A stretch of 64,000 nt of DNA from Sesamum alatum (Eukaryota > Streptophyta > Magnoliopsida > Lamiales > Pedaliaceae), in contig JACGWO010000003.1 in assembly GCA_034509735.1 (NCBI GenBank), forward strand, positions 124,001-188,000, written 5' to 3'. A program made the position numbers and the translations under genes. The notes under the pieces are model-generated. The model had not been told where the DNA came from. It made no database searches and was given only the letters and a program-made list of their open reading frames with translations. Shown piece by piece: positions 36,446 through 50,447 of the stretch. The first letter of the stretch is position 1; every line of letters begins with the position of its first letter.

Positions 36446-36724
36446 CATGTTGATTCCATCAACTCACATAACATAATTATTCCAAATAATCATGCATAAA
36501 TAACCAATGGACATTCCAAATATCCAAGTGATGTCCAACATCACAAAAGCATAAATATATAAATAATATGCAAAATTCAAATTTTATATTTTAATGGACA
36601 TTTTAAACAATGCATCCAATGCATGTATTAATCCCAAATTAATTAAGCAAATTTAATCAAGGAATAATCCAATTATTCCAAAATCAAAAATGCAAAATTA
36701 ATATCTTTTCAGAATATTGTGCAG

Positions 36725-39700
36725 AAAATTGATAATCAATTAGAAAATTCATTGTGCTAAATGCATAATTCAGGAATAACAAATATAATAAATAAACAAA
36801 TAAAAGTAAAGTAATTTGGAAGAGATTCTGAAATTTCGAAAAATAAAAAGTAAATTTTAAAATATAAATAACTGAGAATTTAATATAAATGGAGGAACTA
36901 AAAGAAGTAAAAAAATAATGGTGAGAGAGAATAATTAATGAAAAGTTATTGTAATTAACAATTTATATATATGAAATAAGTGAAGGTGGCAAATTAGACC
37001 AAAACTAACTAGTCCAACTCATTATCCATATAGGAAAGAGATTGACACATAGGATGGTATTCATTTTAAATATTATAATATGATATGATTTAACAACACA
37101 ATAAATCAATTCTGCGATCATAAAGAAAGAACTCCGTAATCAGAAAAAGCAAATTGAAGGACAAGCGGATCCGCCCGGGAGCGCGAGCGGAAGCGAGAAA
37201 GGCGAGAAATTGCGTAAATTTATATAAAATTCAAAATACACGAATCCCAAGGGGTGTACCCTTGGGTGCTCAACCGGGCGTTCGATGTAGGATGTGTAAA
37301 TATTAAAACATATATTTAAACACATAGGGCATAGATATATAAATGGAATCAATCAAAGCGTAATAAACCGTTACCTTTGATTGTTTAGCGTATGCTCCCG
37401 GCTACTAGCGTTGTTCCTTCTCCGGAATGCTCACGAAATCCAAACGTATGGATTCTCCAAAGGTGATCCACACCACACTGGAAGAAACACACGTTCTTCT
37501 TGCTAGAAAAGAACGGGTTTAGGAAGGAATCGGTTTAAGAGAAGAACACTATGAATTAGTGTTCTCTTAAACTTACTTTGTTCTTCTTCTTGATTCAAAA
37601 TCAAGTGAAGAACACAAGTGTAAGAGAGGGAGGGAGCACGAAATTTTGAGAGAGAGGAGAGGATTTTTGTCTTCTCTTTTTCCTAGAAAAAGATGAATAA
37701 TGAATCACTTATGCTAGGTGTTGTATATTCTAATATATATATACATAATTAATGTGATTATTGGAATGTGTCTAGGTTCATCCAAGGATGTCTAGATTCA
37801 TTCCAATCAATCACCATCAATTCTTCAATCAAGCCTACCAAAATTTATGGTATGATCAAATCATACCAAAAGGGAAGAGCTTGATTGGAGTTGATTTGTC
37901 TCTTTCCAAAAGAGACAAGTCAACATACCACCTAGCATGAAACATGGCTGATTTTGCTTCCTCCAAGGGAGCATGTCGGCCATATTTAATTAAGGGAAGA
38001 AGTCCAACTTCTTCCTATTCCAAATTAGGAATTATTTCTCCTCTCGGGTATAATTTAACGGACCGGGTTTTATCGTAATCCAATTACGACGAACCCAATA
38101 TTAAATCCAATTTAATGTCCACTTAAATTATTCCCGTTGATCTTTTAATCCAATTAAAAGATCCAACGTCTCAACATCTCAACTTTCCATATTTAATCGA
38201 AAATCTAATTTACCGATTAAATGAAAGCCCGATACAATATCGGCCCGTCCATCCAATGGACTTTCCCTTAAGTAATCCAATTACTTATTTTATCCTTCGA
38301 GACTAACTCCAAGTCGATCTCTCAACCTCCTCGGTGATTTGTGTGTGACCCTTTAGGTTCACCCTCAGCTAGACTTGGGCCCGTGTCCCACAAGGGCCCG
38401 TTACCATGGGTGGCCGTCTAGCAACGGTCCATGGCACTAGAGACTAGGTGAATTGGCGTGAACATTTAGGCGCCGATTCCGTACGGGTACGATCCTTCCG
38501 TCTACCGTCTCCCGGCCTTAGTCTAGGGTATGGAATTGGGCGTCGGTTCCCATCCTTGACTAGGCATCTATGCTTAATACTCGAGACCACGTATGCTTCA
38601 TTGCGTCGACATAGGAAACCATTCCCTGTTCGACCAACCACTGTGGCCACAGCTTCAAACAGCATGTACGTGTCTCCGAGTGCATAGGAGATACCTCTGT
38701 CATATACTGACAGGGGACGGATCCTCTTCTTGGAATCCACCGTCCTCGCTACACATTCCGACTGCACTGGACAAGGCTTATAATGATCATCTTACAGAAT
38801 GATCACCTCTCGCCAGATCCAAGATACAGCCGTCCTGTGCACGTGACTGCCATGATTCCTCAAGTCTGAGGATTACTCCCGTACTATCGGAACCGGGGAA
38901 TCTAATCATACCGACCAAGCCTCCAAGGCTTCCATATGATGATCCCCGCGAGTCAGTCCAGTCGGCTCGACCCCAGTCGACCAACCCATCAAGATCGTGT
39001 AGGCGTCCCACGCCTGCCGCCGATGAAACACGGCACTCATCCAATGAACACGACTCTTGACGCAAGTCTCAATAGGACTCTCGATGCCCTATCTCGAGGT
39101 CCTCGACTTGGAACGTTTCAGACCCAACTCTTAATCAGTTGGTTTCATGACCACCATCCAATGCGTGGCCCAACTGCACGAGTTGTTATCCATGGTCTGT
39201 GGGCTTTGTTTGCGATATAAGTTAAACACCATTTTAACAAATGTAAGATGAGCTCAACAAAGAAGGTACCATTGGTGACGAATACTCATCTTATTCATCA
39301 CATAATAATATTACATTCACATCAAGTTGTCGGATAGGTTACAAATTGCCAAACCTATTGGCTTTCTGGTCACTTATTCCAACACAAATCACATCCGCCA
39401 AGATATTAAAATTTCCCACCAATTTAAATTTTCATTCTTTAAAGGCACTCTTCAATTATCCGACTAGGACTGCATCTTATTCAACATAAAAATGCACTAG
39501 CACGACATCTAGAACACTCTTTGAGCCATAGACTCAGCTTTGTACCTTTGCGCAGCGACAAACTCCTTTAAACAAATTTAGACACTAAAGCACTTTTATC
39601 TTTGTCATATCGAGGGCTTGGAAAATCTACGTAATCAATCGTACATTGGGATACATGCCTAATACTCAACACAATCGTAGAAAACACCTTGTGTTCTCAG

Positions 39701-41048
39701 TCCTTATCATTGACTAATAGATGACTCATTTTTGCTTATAAATATATTCGTATTGACTCTAATAATCAATATTAAAGACACTCTTCGATTATTCGACTAG
39801 GACTTCATGTTATTTAACATAAAAATGCACTAGGACTATATCTAGAACACACTGTTGAGCCATGGATTCAGCTTTCTACCTTTGCGCAACGACAAACTCC
39901 TTCAAACAAATTTAGACACAAATGCACTTTTATCTTTGCCATATCGAGGACTTGGAGAACCTTCATAATGAATCGTACGTTCGGATACATGCCTAATACT
40001 CAACACAATCGTAGGAAACACCTTTTATTTTCAGTCCTTATGATTGAATGATAGATGACTCATTCTGGCTATAAATATATTCGTATTAACTATAATAATC
40101 AATATTAAAGCCACTCTTCGATTATACGACTAGGACTCCATCTTTTTCAACATAAAAATGCACTAGCACTAAACACTCTTTTGAGCCATGGACTCAGCTT
40201 TGTACCTTTGCACAACGACAAACTCCTTTAAATAAATTTAGACACTAATGCACTTTTATCCTTGCAATATCGAGGGCTTGGAGAACTTTCATAATCAATC
40301 GTACGTCCGGATACATGCCTAATACTCAACACAATCGTAGGAAACACCTTTTGTTTCTAGTCCTTATCATAGGCTGATACATGACTTATTCTGGCTATAA
40401 ATATATTCGTATTAACTCCATCTAGAACACTCTTTTGAGCCATGAACTCAGCCTTGTACATTTGTGCAACGACAAACTACTTTAAAGAAATTTAGACACT
40501 AATGCACTTTTATCTTTGCCATATCGAGGGCTTGGAAAACCTTCATAATCAATCGTATGTCCGGATACATGCCTAATACTCAACACAATCGTAGGAAACA
40601 CCTTTTGTTATCAGTCCTTATCATTGACTGATAGATGAGTCATTTCTGGTATAAATATATCAGTATTGACTCTAATAATCAATATTAAAGGCACTCTTCG
40701 ATTATACGACTAGGACTGCATCTTATTCAACATAAAAATGCACTAGCACTAAACACTCTTTTGAGCCATGGACTCAGCTTTGTACCTTTGCACAACGACA
40801 AACTCCTTTAAATAAATTTAGACACTAATGCACTTTTATCCTTGCCATATCGAGGGCTTGGAGAACTTTCATAATCAATCGTACGTCCGGATACATGCCT
40901 AATACTCAACACAATCGTAGGAAACACCTTTTGTTTCTAGTCCTTATCATAGGCTGATACATGACTTATTCTGGCTATAAATATATTCGTATTAACTCTA
41001 ATAATCAATATTAAAGCCACTCTTCGATCATACGACTAGAACTCCATG
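36725..41048. repeat. Segmental duplication, copy 2
   Basis: Partner of 26,813-31,138. The left border at 36,725 joins Copia leader directly to AT-rich Helitron-like sequence. The right border merges into the long satellite array, so this copy is probably the original context and copy 1 the added one. Confidence 0.88.
37155..39384 (-). mobile_element. Solo LTR of Copia family A (copy 3)
   Basis: 2,230 bp with target duplication CAAAT at 37,150-37,154 and 39,385-39,389. It differs from copy 2 at only scattered bases, consistent with segmental duplication rather than independent insertion. Confidence 0.88.
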
Positions 41049-44000
41049 TTATTCAACATAAAAATGCACTAGGACTACATCTAGAACACTCTTTTGAGCC
41101 ATGGTCTTAGCTTTGTACCTTTGCACAACGACAAACTGCTTTAAACAAATTTAGAGACTAATGCACTTTATCTTTGCCATATCGAGGGCATGGAGAACCT
41201 TCATAATCAATCGTACGTCCGGATGCATGCCTAATAGGCTAATACTCAACACAATCGTAGGAAACACCTTATGTTATCAGTCCCTATCATTGACTGATAG
41301 ATGACTCATTTCCGGCTATAAATATAATCGTATTAACTCTAATAATCAATATTAAAGCCACTCTTCGATTATACGACTAGGACACCATCTTATTCAACAT
41401 AAAAATGCACTAGTACTACATCTAAAACACTCGTTTGAGCCATGGGCTCAGCTTTGTTCCTTTGCTCAATGACAAACTGTTTTAACAAATTTAGACACTT
41501 ATTCCCTTTTATCTTGGCCATAACGAGGGCTTGGTCAACTTTCATAATCAATCGTACGTTCGGATACATGCCTAATACTCAACACAATCGTAGGAAACAT
41601 CTTGTGTTTTCAGTCCTTATCATTGACTGATAGATGACTCATTTTTTGTTATAAATATATTCGTATTGCCTCTAGTAATCAATATTAAAGGCACACTTCG
41701 ATTATACGACTAGGACTTCATGTTATTCAACATAAAAATGCACTAGGACTACATCTAGAACACTCTTTTGAGCCATGAACTCAGCTTTCTACCTTTGCGC
41801 TACGACAAACTCCTTTAAATAAATTTAGACACTAATGAACTTTTATCTTTGCCATATCGAGGACTTGGACAACCTTCATAATTAATCATGCGTCCGGATA
41901 CATGCCTAATACTCAACACAATCGTAGGAAACACCTTTTGTTTTCAGTCCTTATCATTGACTGATAGACGACTCATTCTGGCTATAAGTATATTCATATT
42001 AACTATAATAATCAATATTAAAGCCAGTCTTCGATTATACGACAAGGACTCCACGTTATTCAACAAAAAAATGCACTAGGAGTACATCTAGAACACTCTT
42101 TTGAGCCATGAACTCCGCTTTGTACATTTGCGCAATGACAAACTCCTTTAAACGAATTTAGACACTAATTCACTTTTATCTTTGCCATATCGAGGGCTTG
42201 GTCAACTTTCTTAATCTATCGTATGTATGAATACATGCCTAGTACTCAACACAATCGGAGGAAACACCTTGTGTTTTCAGTCCTTATCATTGACTGATAG
42301 ATGACTTGTTTCTGGTTATAAATATATTCGTATTAACTCTAATAATCAATATTAAAGCCACTCTTCGATTATACGACAAGGACTCCACGTTATTCAACAT
42401 AAAAATACACTAGGAGTACATCTAGAACACTCTTTTGAGCCATGAACTCAGCTTTGTACATTTGCGCAATGACAAACTCCTTTAAACAAATTTAGACGCT
42501 AATTCACTTTTATCTTTTCCATATCGAGGGTTTGGAAAACCTTCATAATCAATCGTACGTCCGGATACATGCCTAATACTCAACACAATCGTAGGAAACA
42601 CGTTGTGTTATCAATCCTTATCATTGACTGATAGATGACTCATTTCCGGCTATAAATATATTCGTATTGACTCTAATAATCAATATTAGAGGCACTCTTA
42701 GATTATACGACTAGGATTGCATCTTATTCAACATAAAAATGCACTAGCACTACATCTAGAACACTCTTTTGACCCATGGACTCAGCTTTGTACCTTTGCG
42801 TAACGACAAACTCCTTTAAAAAAATTTAGACACTAATGCACTTTTATCTTTGCCATATCGAGGGCTTCGAGGACCTTCATAATCAATTGTACGTCCGGAT
42901 ACATGCCTAATACTCAACACAATCATAGGAAACACCTTTTGTTTTCAGTCCTTATCATTAACTGATAGAGGACTTATTCTAGCTATAAATATATTCGTAT
43001 GAACTATAATAATAAATATTAAAGCCACTCTTCGTTTATACGACTAGGACTTCATGTTATTCAACATAAAAATGCACTAAGACTACATTAAGAACACTCT
43101 TTTGAGCCATGGACTCAGCTTTCTACCTTTGCGCAACGTCAAACTCCTTTAAACAAATTTAGACACTAATGCACTTTTATCTTTGCCATATTGAGGACAT
43201 GGAGATCCTTCATAATCAATCATACGTCCGGATACATGTCTAATACTCAACACAATCGTAGGAAACACCTTTTGTTTTTAGTCCTTATCATTGACTGATA
43301 GATGACTCATTCTGGCTATAAATATATTCGTATTAACTATAATAATCAATACTAAAGCCACTCTTCGATTATACGACTAGGACTCCATCTTCTTCAACAT
43401 AAAAATGCACTCGGACTATATCTGGAATAGTCTTTTGAGCCATGAACTCAACTTTGTACATTTGCTCAACGACAAATTGCTTTAAACAAATTTAGACACT
43501 AATGCACTTTTATCTTTGCCATATCGAGAGCTTGGTCAACTTTCGTAATTAATTGTATGTACAGATACATGCCGAGTACACAACACAATCGTAGGAAACA
43601 CCTTTTGTTTTCAGTTCTTATCATTGACTGATAGATGACTCATTTATGGCTATAAATATATTCGTATTGACTCTAATAATCAATATTAAAGCCATTCTTC
43701 GATTATACGACAAGGACTCCACGTTATTCAACATAAAAAATACACTAGGAGTACATCTAAAACACTCTTTTGAACCATGAACTCAGCTTTGTACATTTGC
43801 GCAATGACAAACTCCTTTAAACAAATTTAGACACTAAATCACTTTTATCTTTGCCATATCAAGGGCTTGAAAAACCTTCATAATCAATCGTACGTCCGGA
43901 TACATGCCTAATACTCAAAACAATCGTAGGAAACACCTTGTGTTTTCAGACATTATCATTCACTGATAGATGACTCATTCTGGCTATAAATATATACGCA

Positions 44001-47000
44001 TTAACTCTACTAATCAATATTAAAGCCACTTTTCGATTATACGACTAGGACTCCATCATATTAAACATAAAAATACACTAGCACTACATCTAGAACATTC
44101 TTTTGAGCTATGGACTCAGCTTTGTACCTTTGCGCAACGACAAACTCTTTTAAGCAAATTTAGACACTAATGCACTTTTATCTTTGTCCATATCGAGGGC
44201 TTGGAGAACCTTCATAATCAATCGTACGTCCGGATACATGCCTAATACTCAACATAATCGTAGGAAACACCTTGTGTTTTCAGTCCTTATCTTTGATTGA
44301 TAGATGACTCATTCTGGCTATAAATATAGTCGTATTGACTCTAATAATCAATATTAAAGCCACTCTTCGACTATACGACTCGGACTCAATGTTATTAAAC
44401 ATAAAAATGCACTAGGACTACATCTAGAATACTCTTTTAAGCCATGGACTCAGCTTTGTACCTTTGCGCAACAAAAAACTCTTTTAAAAAAATTTAGACA
44501 CTAATGCACTTTTATCTTTGCCATATCGAAGGCTTGGAAAACCTTCATAATCAAATTACGTCTGGATACATGCCTAATACTCAACACAATCGTAGGAAAC
44601 ACCTTTTGTTTTTAGTCATTATCATTGACTGAAAGATGACTCATTGTGGCTATAAATATATTCGTATTAACTATAATAATCAATATTAAAGCCACTCTTC
44701 GATTATACGAATAGGACACCATCTTATTCAACATAAAAATGCAATAGTACTACAAAAATACTTTTTTGAGCCATGGACTCAGCTTTGTTGCTTTGCGCAA
44801 TGACAAACTCTATTAAACAAATTTAGACACTTATTCCCTTTCATCCTTGCAATATCGAGGACTTGGTCAACTTTCATAATCAATCGTGCGTTCGGAGACA
44901 TGCCTAATACTCAACACAATCGTTGGAAATACCTTGTGTTTTCAGTCCTTATCATTGATGGATAGATGACTCAATTCTGGCTACAAATATATTCGTATTG
45001 ACTCTAATAATAGATATTAAAGGCACTCTTCGATTTTACGACTAGGACTCGATCTTATTCAACATAAAAATGCACTAGGACTACATCTAGAACACTCTTT
45101 TGAGCCATGGACTCAGTTTTGTACCTTTGCGCAACGACAAACTCCTTTAAACAAATTTAGACACTAATGCACTTTTATCTTTGCCATATCGAGGGCTTGG
45201 AGAACCTTCATAATCAATCGTACGTCCGGATACATGCCTAATACTCAACACAATTGTAGGAAACACCTTATGTTATCAGTCCCTATCATTGACTGATAGA
45301 TGACTCATTTCCGACTATAAATATATATCCGTATTTACTCTAATAATCAATATTGAAGCCACTCTTCGATTATACGACTAGGACACCATCTTATTCAACA
45401 TAAAAATGCATAATACTACATCTAAAACACTCGTTTGAGCCATGGACTCAGCTTTGTTCCTTTGCTCAACGCCAAACTCTTTTAAATAAATTTAGACACT
45501 TATTCCCTTTTATCTTTGCCATATCGAGGGCTTGGTCAATTTTCATAATCAATCGTATGTTCGGATACATGCCTAATACTCAACACAATCGTAGGAAACA
45601 CCTTGTGTTTCAGTCCTTATCATTGACTGATAGTTGACTTATTTTTGGATATAAATATATTCGTATTGACTCTAATAATCAATATTAAAGCCACTATTTG
45701 ATTATACGACTAGGACGCCATCTGATTTAACATAAAATGCACTAGGACTACATCTACAACACTCTTTCGAGCCATGGACTCAGCTTGTACCTTTTCGCAA
45801 TGACAAACTCCTTTAAAAAAATTTAGACACCAATGCACTTTTATCTTTGTCATATCGAGGGCTTGCAGAACCTTCATAATCAATCGTACATCTGGATATA
45901 TGCCTGATACTCAACACAATCATAGGAAACACCATGTGTTATCAGTCCTTATCATTGACTGATAGATGACTCACTCTGGCTATAAATATATTCATATTGA
46001 CTCTAATAATCAATATTAAAGCCACTCTACGATTATACGACTAGGGCTCCATCTTATTCAACATAAAAATGCACTAGGAATACATTTAGAACACGCTTTT
46101 CAGCCATGGACTCAGCTTTGTACCATTGCGCACCGACAAACTCCTTTAAACAAGGTTAGACACTAATGTACTTTTTTCTTTGCCATATCAAGGACTTGGA
46201 GAACCTTCATAATCATTCGTACGTCCGGATACATGCCTAATACTCAACACAATCTTAGGAAACACCTTGTGGTTTCAGTCTTTATCATTGACTGATAGTG
46301 AGTCATTTCTGGTTATAAATATATTCGTATTGACTCTAATAATAAATATTAAATCCACTCTTTGATTATACAACTAGGACTCCATATTATCCAACAAAAA
46401 AATGCACTAGGACTATATCTAGAACACTTTTTTCGAGCCATGGACTCAGCTTTGTACCTTTGTGTAACGATAAACTCCTTTAAACATGTTTAGACACTAA
46501 TGCACTTTTATCTTTGCCATATCGAGGGCTTGGAGAACCTTCATAATCAATCGTACATCCGAATACATGCCTAATACTCCACAGAAATCGTAGGAAACAC
46601 CTTGTGATTTCAGTCCTTATCATTGACTGATAGATGACTCATTTTTGGCTGTAAATATATTCGTATTGACTCTAATAATCAATATTAAAGCCACTCTTGA
46701 ATTATAAGACGATGACTCCATGTTATTCAACATTAAAAATGAACTAGGACTGCATCTAGAACACTCTTTTGAGCCTTGGACTCATCTTTGTATCTTTGCA
46801 CAAAGACAAACTTCTTTACACAAATTTAGACAATAATGCACTTTTATCTTTGCCATATCTTGGGCTTGGACAACCTTCATAATCAATCGTACGTCCGGAT
46901 ACATGCGTAATACTCAAACAATCATAGGAAACACCTTGTGTTATTAGTCCTTATCATTGACTGATAGATGACTCATTCTGGTTATAAATATATTCATATT

Positions 47001-48204
47001 GCCTCTAATAATCAATATTAAAGCCACTCTTCGATTATACGATTAGGACTCCATCTTATTCAACATTTAAATGCACTAGGACTACATCTAGAACACTCTT
47101 TTGAACCATGGACTCAGCTTTGTACCTTTGCGCAATGACAAACTCCTTTAAACAAGTTTAGACACTAATGCACTTTTATCTTTGCCATATCGAGGGCTTG
47201 GAGAACCTTCATAATCAATCGTACGTCCGTATACATGCCTAATACTCAACACAATCATTGGAAACACCTTTTACTTTTAGTCCTAATCATTGGACTGATA
47301 GATGACTCATTTTTGGCTATAAATATATTCGTATTGACTGTAATAATAAATATTAAAGCCACTCTTCGATTATATGACTAGGTCTCTATCTTATTCAACA
47401 TAAAAATGCACTAGGACTATATGTAGAACACTCTTTTGAGCCATGGTCTCAGCTTTGTACCTTTGCGCAACGACTAACTCCTTTAAACAAGTTTAGACAC
47501 TAATGCACTTTTATCTTTGCCATATTGAGGGCTTGGAGAACCTTCATAATCAATCGTACGTCAGGATACATACCTAATACTCAACACAATCATTGGAAAC
47601 ACCTTTTACTTTTAGTCCTAATCATTGGACTGATAGATGACTTATTTCTAGCTATAAATATATTCGTATCGACTCTTATAATAAACATTAAAGACACTCT
47701 TCAATTATACGACTAGGACTCCATCTTATTCAACATAAAAATGCATTAGGACTACATCTAGAACACTCTTTTCAGCCATGGCCTCAACTTTGTACCTTTG
47801 CGCAAAGACAAACTCTTTTAAACAAATTTAGACAATAATGCACTTTTATCTTTGCATAATCGAGGGCTTGGAGAACCTTCGTAATCAATCGTATGTCCCG
47901 ATACATGCCTAATACTCAACACAATCGTAGGAAACACCTTGTGTTATCAGTCTTTATCATTGACTGTAGATGACTATTTTTGGTTATAAATATATTCGTA
48001 CTCTTCGATTATACTACTAGGACGCCATCTTATTCAACATAAAAATGCACTAGGACTAAACACTCTTTTGAGCCATGGACTCAGCTTTGTACCTTTGCAC
48101 AACGACAAACTCCTTTAAACAAGTTTAGACACTAATGCACTTTTAGCTTTGCCATATCGAGAGCTTGGAGAACCTTCATAATCAATCTTACGTTCGGATA
48201 CATG
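39445..48204 (+). repeat. 333-bp satellite array, forward orientation (about 26 units)
   Basis: The word ggatacatgcctaatactc recurs about every 328-337 bp (for example 40,895, 41,226, 41,569, 41,900, 42,235, 42,570, 42,904, 43,237). Each unit contains ctataaatatattcgtatt, caatattaaagccactcttc, gagccatggactcagctttg and tttgccatatcgagggcttg. Units diverge by point changes and small indels, with some shortened units near 40,415 and 47,995. No coding capacity: the ORFs of about 60 codons are interrupted from unit to unit. The period is about twice a plant nucleosome repeat. Pericentromeric, subtelomeric or knob location cannot be decided from sequence. Confidence 0.92.
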
Positions 48205-50447
48205 ACTCAAAAGAGTGATTTAGATGTCATACTAGTGCATTTTTATGTTGAATAAGATGGAGTCCTAGTCTTATAATCGAAGAGTAGCTTTAATATTGAT
48301 TATTAGAGTTAATACGAAAATATTTACAGCCAAAAAATAGTCATCTATCAGTTAATTATAAGTACTGAAAGCACAAGGTGTTTCCTACTATTGTTTTGAG
48401 TATTAGGCATGTATCCGGACGTATGATTGATTATGAAGGTTCTCCAAGCCCTCGATATGGCAAAGATAAAAGTGCATTAGTGTCTATATTTTTATTTAAA
48501 GGAGTTTGTCTTTGCTTGTACAAAGATGAGTCCATGGCTCAAAAGAGTTTTCTAGATGTAGTCCTAGTGCATTTTAATGTTGATTAACATGGAGTCCTAG
48601 TCTTATAATCGAAGAGTGACTTTAATATTGATTATTAGAGTCAATACGAATATATTTATAGCCAGAAATGAGTCATCTATTAGTCAATGATAAGGACTGA
48701 AAACACAAGGTGTTTCCTACGATTGTGTTGAGTATTAAGCATGTATCCGGATGTACAATTGATTACAAAGGTTGACCAAGCCCTCGATATGGCAATGAAA
48801 ATAGGGAATAAGTGTCTAAATTTGTTTAAAGAAGTTTGTCCTTGTGCAAAGGTACAAAGTTGAGTGCATGGCTCAAAAGAGTGTCTTCGATGTACTACTA
48901 GTGCATTTTTATGTTGAATAAGATAGAGTCCTAGTCATATAATCGAAGAGTGGCTTTAATATTTATTATTAGAGTCAATACGAATATATTTATAGCAGAA
49001 ATGAGTCATCTATCAGTCAATGATAAGGACTAAAAACACAAGGTGTTTCCTAACGTATCCGGACGTACGATTGATTATGAAGGTTCTCCAAGTCCTCGAT
49101 ATGGCAAAGATAAAAGTGCATTAGTGTCTAAACTTGTTTAAAGGAGTTTGTCGTTGCGCAAAGGTACAAAGCTGAGTCCATGGCTGAAAAGAGTGTTCTA
49201 GATGTAGTCCTAGTGCATTTTTATGTTGAATAAGATGGAGTCCTAGTTGTATAATCTTAGAGTGACTTTAATGTTGCTTATTAGAGTCAATATGAATATA
49301 TTTATAGCCAGAATGAGTTATCTATCAGTCAATGATAAGGACTGATAATACAAGGTGTTTCCTATGATTGTGTTGAGTATTAGGCATGTATCCGGACGTA
49401 CGAATGATTACGAAAGTTGATTAAGCCCTCGATATGACAAAGATAAAAGGGAAAATGTGTCTAAATTTGTTTAAAGGAGTTTGTCGCTGCGCAAAGGTAC
49501 AAAGCTGAGTCCATGGCTCAAACGAGTCTTTTAGATTTAGTACTAGTGAATTTTTATGTTGAATAAGATGGAGTCATTGTCATATAATCGAAGAGTGGCT
49601 TTAATATTGATTATTAGAGTCAATACAAAATTATTTATAGCAAGAAATGAGTCATCTATCAGTCAATGATAAGGACTGAAAGCCTAAGGTGGTTTCTACG
49701 ATTGTGTTGAGTATTAGGCATGTATCCAGATGTATGATTGATTATAAAGGTTCTCCAAGCCCTCGATATGGCTAAGATAAAAGTGCATTAGTGCCTAAAC
49801 TTGTTTAAAGGAGTTTGTCGTTGTGAAAAGGTACAAGGCTAAGTCCATGGCTCGAAAGAGTGTTCTAAATGTAGTTCTAGTGCATTTTTATGTTGAATAA
49901 GATGGCGTCCTAGTCGTATAAGCGAAAAGTGGCTTTATAATTGATTATTAGAGTCAATACGAATATATTTTATAGCCAGAAATGAGTCATCTATCAGTCA
50001 ATGATAAGGACTGATAACACAAGGTGTTTCCCATGATTTTGTTGAGTATTAGGCATGTATTCGAACGTACGATTGATTACGAAAGTTGACCAAGCCCTCG
50101 ATATGGCAAAGATCAAAGGGAATAAGTGTCTAAATTTATTTAAAAGAGTTTGTCGTTGCGCAAAGGTACATAGCTCAAATGAGTGTTTTAGATGTAGTAC
50201 TAGTGCATTTTTATGTTGAATAAGATGGAGTCCTAGTCATATATTGGAAGAGTGGCTTTCATATTTATTATTAGAGTCAATACGAATATATTTATAGCAA
50301 AAAATGAGTCATCTATCAGTCAATAATAAGGACTGAAAGCACAAGGTGCTTCCTACGGTTATGTTGAGTATTAGGCATGTATCCGGACGTACAATTGATT
50401 TTGAAGGTTCTCCAAGCCCTCGATATGGCAAAGATAAAAGTGCATTA
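48205..50447 (-). repeat. 333-bp satellite array, inverted orientation (about 7 units)
   Basis: The same satellite read on the minus strand (gtgcatttttatgttgaata, gaggtgtttcctacgattg-like words). It joins the forward array at the shared palindrome CATG (48,201-48,204) and ends where the plus-strand Copia LTR begins at 50,448. Confidence 0.92.

Larger units (their letters stand above)
31153..36724 (-). mobile_element. Truncated Copia family A element interior
   Basis: In minus sense: leader (from 36,724), gag, protease, integrase, reverse transcriptase, RNase H, purine tract, then the first 293 bp of a 3' LTR. The order INT before RT defines Copia (Pseudoviridae-type). The primer-binding site and 5' LTR are missing: the leader stops at 36,724 against copy 2 of the duplication. 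The 3' LTR stops at 31,153. Neither break is a target duplication, so the fragment did not arrive here by retrotransposition in this form. Confidence 0.85.
35356..36724 (-). other. Leader of truncated Copia element
   Basis: Non-coding, with alternating blocks shared with the leaders at 59,373-61,452 and 52,080-53,302/63,479-63,872. It carries stem-loops SL1 and SL2 (35,713-35,829) and the long-range stem with hairpin (36,061-36,445). It is truncated before the GC-rich stretch and primer-binding site seen in the complete element. Confidence 0.7.

Noticed and set aside
24644..38767. 107-, 79- and 69-codon frames shared by family A LTRs (near 24,644, 28,532 and 38,444)
   Set aside because: They overlap each other on both strands within non-coding LTR sequence. 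Conservation follows from the LTRs being copies.
39445..50447. Regularly spaced repeats resembling a CRISPR array
   Set aside because: The whole 333-bp unit repeats, with no unique spacers. It is satellite DNA in a plant genome.
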